From assembly GCA_002394305.1 (NCBI GenBank), contig DGTM01000011.1, positions 150,853-167,521 of the forward strand: a stretch of 16,669 nt of DNA, read 5' to 3'. The DNA comes from Prevotellaceae bacterium UBA4336 (lineage in GTDB: Bacteria > Bacteroidota > Bacteroidia > Bacteroidales > Bacteroidaceae). The number at the start of each line of letters is the position of its first letter. The stretch's first letter is position 1. Positions 14,098 to 16,669 of this stretch are shown piece after piece. The notes below the pieces were generated by a model. That model did no database searches, was not told the DNA's origin, and saw only the letters and a list, made by a program, of their open reading frames with translations. The position numbers and the translations under genes are program-made.

Positions 14098-14129
14098 CAA
14101 AGTTACGAAATATCTTTTCAATCGACAAA
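14098..14129 (-). promoter_or_regulatory. Bacteroidetes-type promoter for mntA-hepT
   Basis: On the minus strand TTTG (14129-14126), 20 nt, then TAACTTTG (14105-14098). The mntA start is 27 nt past the -7 box. This fixes mntA as starting at or after 14071. Confidence 0.75.
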
Positions 14130-14189
14130 ACAATTCCTGAAAAAAGTGTAGAAACCCTCGTGCAGATTTGCAGAAACCCATTTATGGTC

Positions 14190-14222
14190 GCGTATGGACG
14201 GAAGACTTCCGCCTCCATACGC
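14190..14222. repeat. Long near-perfect palindrome upstream of mntA and miaB
   Basis: GCGTATGGA (14190-14198) pairs with TCCATACGC (14214-14222), and inside it CGGAAG (14199-14204) pairs with CTTCCG (14206-14211). This is a 15-bp stem broken only by a 2-nt bulge. It lies in the divergent region 14072-14370, which has no gene. The role is unknown. Confidence 0.7.
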
Positions 14223-14317
14223 TGCACTGTCGGACTCTTTTAACATTATTTATATACATATGCGCGTAAAATGGAAGTTTTTATTCAGAGAAAATCGTAA
14301 TACTCATGAAAAAATCG

Positions 14318-14325
14318 TACCTTTG
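14318..14325 (+). promoter_or_regulatory. Bacteroidetes-type -7 element for miaB-ftsX
   Basis: TACCTTTG at 14318-14325, followed by C, as in the other promoters here. No TTG is present at the expected -33 position, so the upstream element is weak or absent. It places the transcript start near 14331 and rules out miaB starts further upstream. Confidence 0.6.
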
Positions 14326-14370
14326 CGGCGAAAATGGGGGACTGCACCCCGCACCGGCGTAAAAAAGACT

Positions 14371-15705
14371 ATGAAGAAACTGCTGATTGAGACTTACGGC
14401 TGCCAGATGAACGTGGCGGACAGTGAGGTGGTGGCCAGCGTGATGGGCATGGCCGGCTATGAGGTGACGGAGAACATGGACGAGGCCGATGCCGTGCTGC
14501 TGAACACCTGCTCGGTGCGCGACAATGCCGAGCAGAAGATTATCTCCCGTCTGGAGTTCCTCCACAGCTTGCAGAAAAAGGGGCGCCGCCTCATCATCGG
14601 TGTGCTTGGCTGCATGGCTGAGCGCGTCCGGGAAAAACTCATCGAGGAGCATCATGCCGACATCGTGGCCGGACCGGATGCCTATCTGAGCCTGCCCGAC
14701 CTCTTCAGCCAGGTGGAGTGCGGACAGAAGGCCATCAACGTGGAGCTCTCTACCACCGAGACCTACCGCGACATCGTGCCGCATCGCATCTGCGGTCCGC
14801 ATATCTCGGGTTTCGTCAGCATCACGCGCGGTTGCAACAATTTCTGCCACTACTGCATCGTGCCCTATACCCGGGGCCGCGAACGCAGTCGCGATGCGGA
14901 GAGCATCCTGCGCGAATGTCGCGACCTGCAGCAGCGCGGCTACAAGGAGGTGACGCTCCTGGGGCAGAATGTGAACAGTTGGACCCCCTCTAACTCCCCC
15001 TTGCAGGGGGAGAATCCAAGCGGTTTCCCTTGGTTGCTGAGAGCAGTTGCCCGCGAGGTGCCGCAGATGCGGGTGCGCTTCACGACGTCGCACCCCAAGG
15101 ACATGAGCGACGAGACACTCCGCGTCATTGCCGAGGAGCCGAACATCTGCCACCACATCCATCTGCCTGTGCAGAGCGGCAGCGACCGCATCCTGAAGCT
15201 CATGAACCGCAAGTACACGCGGGAGTGGTACCTGGACCGCGTGGCAGCCATCCGTCGCATCATCCCCGACTGTGCCATCACCACCGACATCTTCTGCGGC
15301 TACTGCAGCGAGACGGAGGAGGACCACCAGCTGAGCCTCTCGCTCATGCGCGAAGTGGGCTACGACAGCGCCTTCATGTTCAAGTACAGCGAACGTCCGG
15401 GCACGTACGCCAGCAAGCACCTCCCCGACGATGTCCCCGAAGAGGTGAAGATACGTCGCCTGAACGAACTCATTGCCCTGCAGAACGAGCTCTCGGCAGA
15501 AGCCAACCGCCGCTGCATCGGACAGACGTATGAGGTCCTCATCGAGGGTGTCAGCAAGCGTAGCCGCGAAGAACTCTTCGGCAGGACGGGGCAGAACAAG
15601 GTGGTCATCGTGCCGCGCGAAGGGCTCCACATCGGGCAGACCGTCAGCGTCCGCATCACCGAGAGCAGCAGCGCAACGCTCAGGGGAACAGTTCATAGTT
15701 TATAG
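14371..15705 (+). CDS. miaB: tRNA-2-methylthio-N6-dimethylallyladenosine synthase
   Basis: A 444-aa radical-SAM methylthiotransferase that adds a methylthio group to i6A37 of tRNAs. The N-terminal UPF0004 domain binds one Fe-S cluster through C11 (YGCQMN), C47 (NTCSVR) and C81 (LGCMAE). The radical-SAM cluster cysteines C155, C159 and C162 lie in RGCNNFCHYCIVPYTRG. Other family marks are TLLGQNVNS (195-203), RFTTSHPKDMSDE (236-248) and LPVQSGSDRILKLMNR (265-280). A C-terminal TRAM RNA-binding domain spans about 381-442. Residues 205-220 (TPSNSPLQGENPSGFP) are an in-frame C/G palindromic element sitting in a variable loop. The start at 14371 is set by the promoter, though the frame is open to 14194. 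The last codons (VHSL) and stop lie in a heptad repeat. ftsX follows after 23 bp, probably in one operon. Confidence 0.97.
   Translation: MKKLLIETYGCQMNVADSEVVASVMGMAGYEVTENMDEADAVLLNTCSVRDNAEQKIISRLEFLHSLQKKGRRLIIGVLGCMAERVREKLIEEHHADIVAGPDAYLSLPDLFSQVECGQKAINVELSTTETYRDIVPHRICGPHISGFVSITRGCNNFCHYCIVPYTRGRERSRDAESILRECRDLQQRGYKEVTLLGQNVNSWTPSNSPLQGENPSGFPWLLRAVAREVPQMRVRFTTSHPKDMSDETLRVIAEEPNICHHIHLPVQSGSDRILKLMNRKYTREWYLDRVAAIRRIIPDCAITTDIFCGYCSETEEDHQLSLSLMREVGYDSAFMFKYSERPGTYASKHLPDDVPEEVKIRRLNELIALQNELSAEANRRCIGQTYEVLIEGVSKRSREELFGRTGQNKVVIVPREGLHIGQTVSVRITESSSATLRGTVHSL
14983..15015. repeat. C/G palindromic element inside miaB
   Basis: CTCCCCC (14994-15000) and GGGGGAG (15006-15012) form a perfect 7-bp stem around TTGCA, preceded by ACCCCCTCTAA. 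The C and G runs are unlike the rest of miaB, and the encoded residues fall between two conserved MiaB blocks (GQNVNS and the LLRAVA helix). Confidence 0.75.
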
Positions 15706-15714
15706 TTCGTAGTT
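15687..15714. repeat. Heptad repeat over the miaB stop codon
   Basis: Four 7-bp units (AACAGTT, CATAGTT, TATAGTT, CGTAGTT). TAG at 15696, 15703 and 15710 falls in three different frames; the one at 15703 is the miaB stop. Confidence 0.78.
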
Positions 15715-15728
15715 AAATTCTATCACAG

Positions 15729-16598
15729 TTGAAACAGAGAAAGAGACTTAGGTTGTCCTGGACCATGCAGGCCATTACGAGCACCATCAGCGTTGGGCTG
15801 GTGCTCATCCTCATGGGGCTTGTCGTGCTGCTTTCGCTCACGGCACGCGTCGTGGCCGACAGCGTCAAGGAGAACCTCACCGTCACCGTCGTGCTCGACG
15901 ATGATGTGCAGACCGCCGATGCCCGCCGACTGCAGGACTCGCTCAGCACAAGGCGCTACGTCGGCCACATCGACTATATCAGTCGCGAACAGGCCCTGCA
16001 GGAGCAGATAGAGAGCATGGGCATAGACCCCACAGAATTCCTCGGCGCCAACCCCTTCTCCATATCGATGGAGATAAGCGTCAAGCCCGAGTATTCCTCT
16101 GGCGACAGCCTGATATGGATCAGCGACGAACTGCGCAGCACGAAGCTTGTGGCCGACGTGCTCTACCAGAAGGACCTGGTGGAGAGCCTCAACCGCAACC
16201 TGCATCGCGCCTCGCTCTTCATGCTTGGCGTGGCCCTGCTGCTGGTCGTCATCTCGCTGAGCCTCATCAACAATACTGTCCGGCTGAGCGTCTTCAACCA
16301 CCGCTTCGTGCTCTACACCATGAAACTGGTCGGTGCCCGCTGGGGCTTCATCCGCCGGCCGTTCCTGGTGCGCGGCTTCTGGGTGGGCGTGGCCTCGGCC
16401 CTCATTGCCGACACCGTCATCCTTTCCGGCATCTACTGGGCAGCCACCTTCGATGCGGCCGTCCTGCGCTACGTCACCGGGCAGAACCTGCTCATCACGG
16501 CCTTGGCAGTGCTTGCCATCGGGCTCGTCCTGACCCTCGTCTGCACGTATTTCTCCGTGACGCACTGCCTGAAGATGCGCGGCTCGGAGCTGTATTGA
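15729..16598 (+). CDS. ftsX: Cell division protein FtsX (ABC-transporter permease-like)
   Basis: A 289-aa inner-membrane partner of the ATPase FtsE; the complex regulates septal peptidoglycan hydrolases. A basic N-tail (KQRKRLRLS) precedes the first membrane helix at about 19-43. An extracytoplasmic domain spans about 44-160 and includes NPFSISMEISVKP (108-120). Three further helices lie at about 161-184, 212-237 and 254-276. The conserved YTMKLVGARWGFIRRPF (196-212) is diagnostic of FtsX. The start is TTG at 15729, the first possible codon after an in-frame stop at 15714; ATG 15765 would remove the basic tail and is less likely. ftsE is not in the window. It lies 23 bp after miaB. The 71 bp beyond it contain a C/G palindrome and no recognisable gene start. 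Confidence 0.94.
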   Translation: MKQRKRLRLSWTMQAITSTISVGLVLILMGLVVLLSLTARVVADSVKENLTVTVVLDDDVQTADARRLQDSLSTRRYVGHIDYISREQALQEQIESMGIDPTEFLGANPFSISMEISVKPEYSSGDSLIWISDELRSTKLVADVLYQKDLVESLNRNLHRASLFMLGVALLLVVISLSLINNTVRLSVFNHRFVLYTMKLVGARWGFIRRPFLVRGFWVGVASALIADTVILSGIYWAATFDAAVLRYVTGQNLLITALAVLAIGLVLTLVCTYFSVTHCLKMRGSELY

Positions 16599-16620
16599 CC
16601 CCTAACCCCTTTAGGGGAAG
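16599..16620. repeat. C/G palindromic element after ftsX
   Basis: CCCCT-TT-AGGGG (16606-16617), preceded by CCCCTAA and followed by AAGG, starts immediately after the ftsX stop codon. Same type as the copies in purN, miaB and the era-purN gap. No T run follows, so a terminator role is unsupported. Confidence 0.6.
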
Positions 16621-16669
16621 GAATCACAAAATGATAAAATAGTAGATTTAAGTTTCGGAAGTTATAGAA

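Noticed and set aside
14072..14227. Longer mntA (extra 52 residues)
   Set aside because: The extension crosses the mntA promoter at 14098-14129 and has no MNT homology; family members start near the helix before the GS motif.
14194..14370. Longer miaB start
   Set aside because: It would lie upstream of and through the TACCTTTG element; MKKLLIETYGC is the normal MiaB start.
16599..16669. Start of a gene after ftsX
   Set aside because: ATG at about 16631 meets a stop after three codons; no coding signal before the window ends.

Overview
The window reads as a chromosomal segment of a fairly high-G+C member of the Bacteroidales, probably Prevotellaceae-like. This is an inference from four things: the proteins, the DUF177-rpmF-fabH-era gene order, Bacteroidetes-type promoters (TTG, about 20 nt, TAnnTTTG), and mucosal-type M60/BspA-LRR secreted proteins. 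The genus cannot be fixed from the sequence alone. Coding density is high and all genes are on the + strand except one two-gene toxin-antitoxin module.

Layout. Positions 1-211 hold a 22-bp-period tandem array. Next come an orphan membrane sensor histidine kinase (212-1369) and a housekeeping run: DUF177/YceD (1434-1937), ribosomal protein L32 rpmF (1958-2137), ketoacyl-ACP synthase III fabH (2258-3355), the ribosome-assembly GTPase era (3453-4334) and GAR transformylase purN (4381-4998). A promoter at 5051-5081 then drives a tandem pair of large secreted M60 (enhancin/mucinase-like) zinc metallopeptidases (5124-8438 and 8569-11919). In both, BspA-type leucine-rich repeats flank the catalytic core on each side. 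A 382-bp gene-free region with two more 21/22-bp arrays leads to ddh, meso-diaminopimelate dehydrogenase (12302-13201). A bidirectional terminator follows, then an AT-richer minus-strand mntA-hepT (MNT/HEPN) toxin-antitoxin operon (14071-13414), then miaB (14371-15705) and ftsX (15729-16598).

Functionally the core genes serve ribosome synthesis, fatty-acid initiation, purine synthesis, peptidoglycan precursor (DAP/lysine) metabolism, tRNA modification and cell division. The M60 pair looks like an accessory host-glycoprotein-degrading locus, and hepT/mntA like a small acquired module.

The most unusual signal is in the repeats. (1) Four intergenic arrays have a 21-22 bp period, about two helical turns. 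In three of them the half-sites are reverse complements of half-sites in neighbouring units; in the array at 8457-8522 this pairing is cyclic. (2) 7-bp-period repeats sit on or just after the stop codons of five genes. Because 7 is not a multiple of 3, they put stop codons in successive reading frames. (3) A C/G palindromic element lies between genes and also inside three coding sequences (purN, the second M60 gene, miaB), where it is translated in frame.
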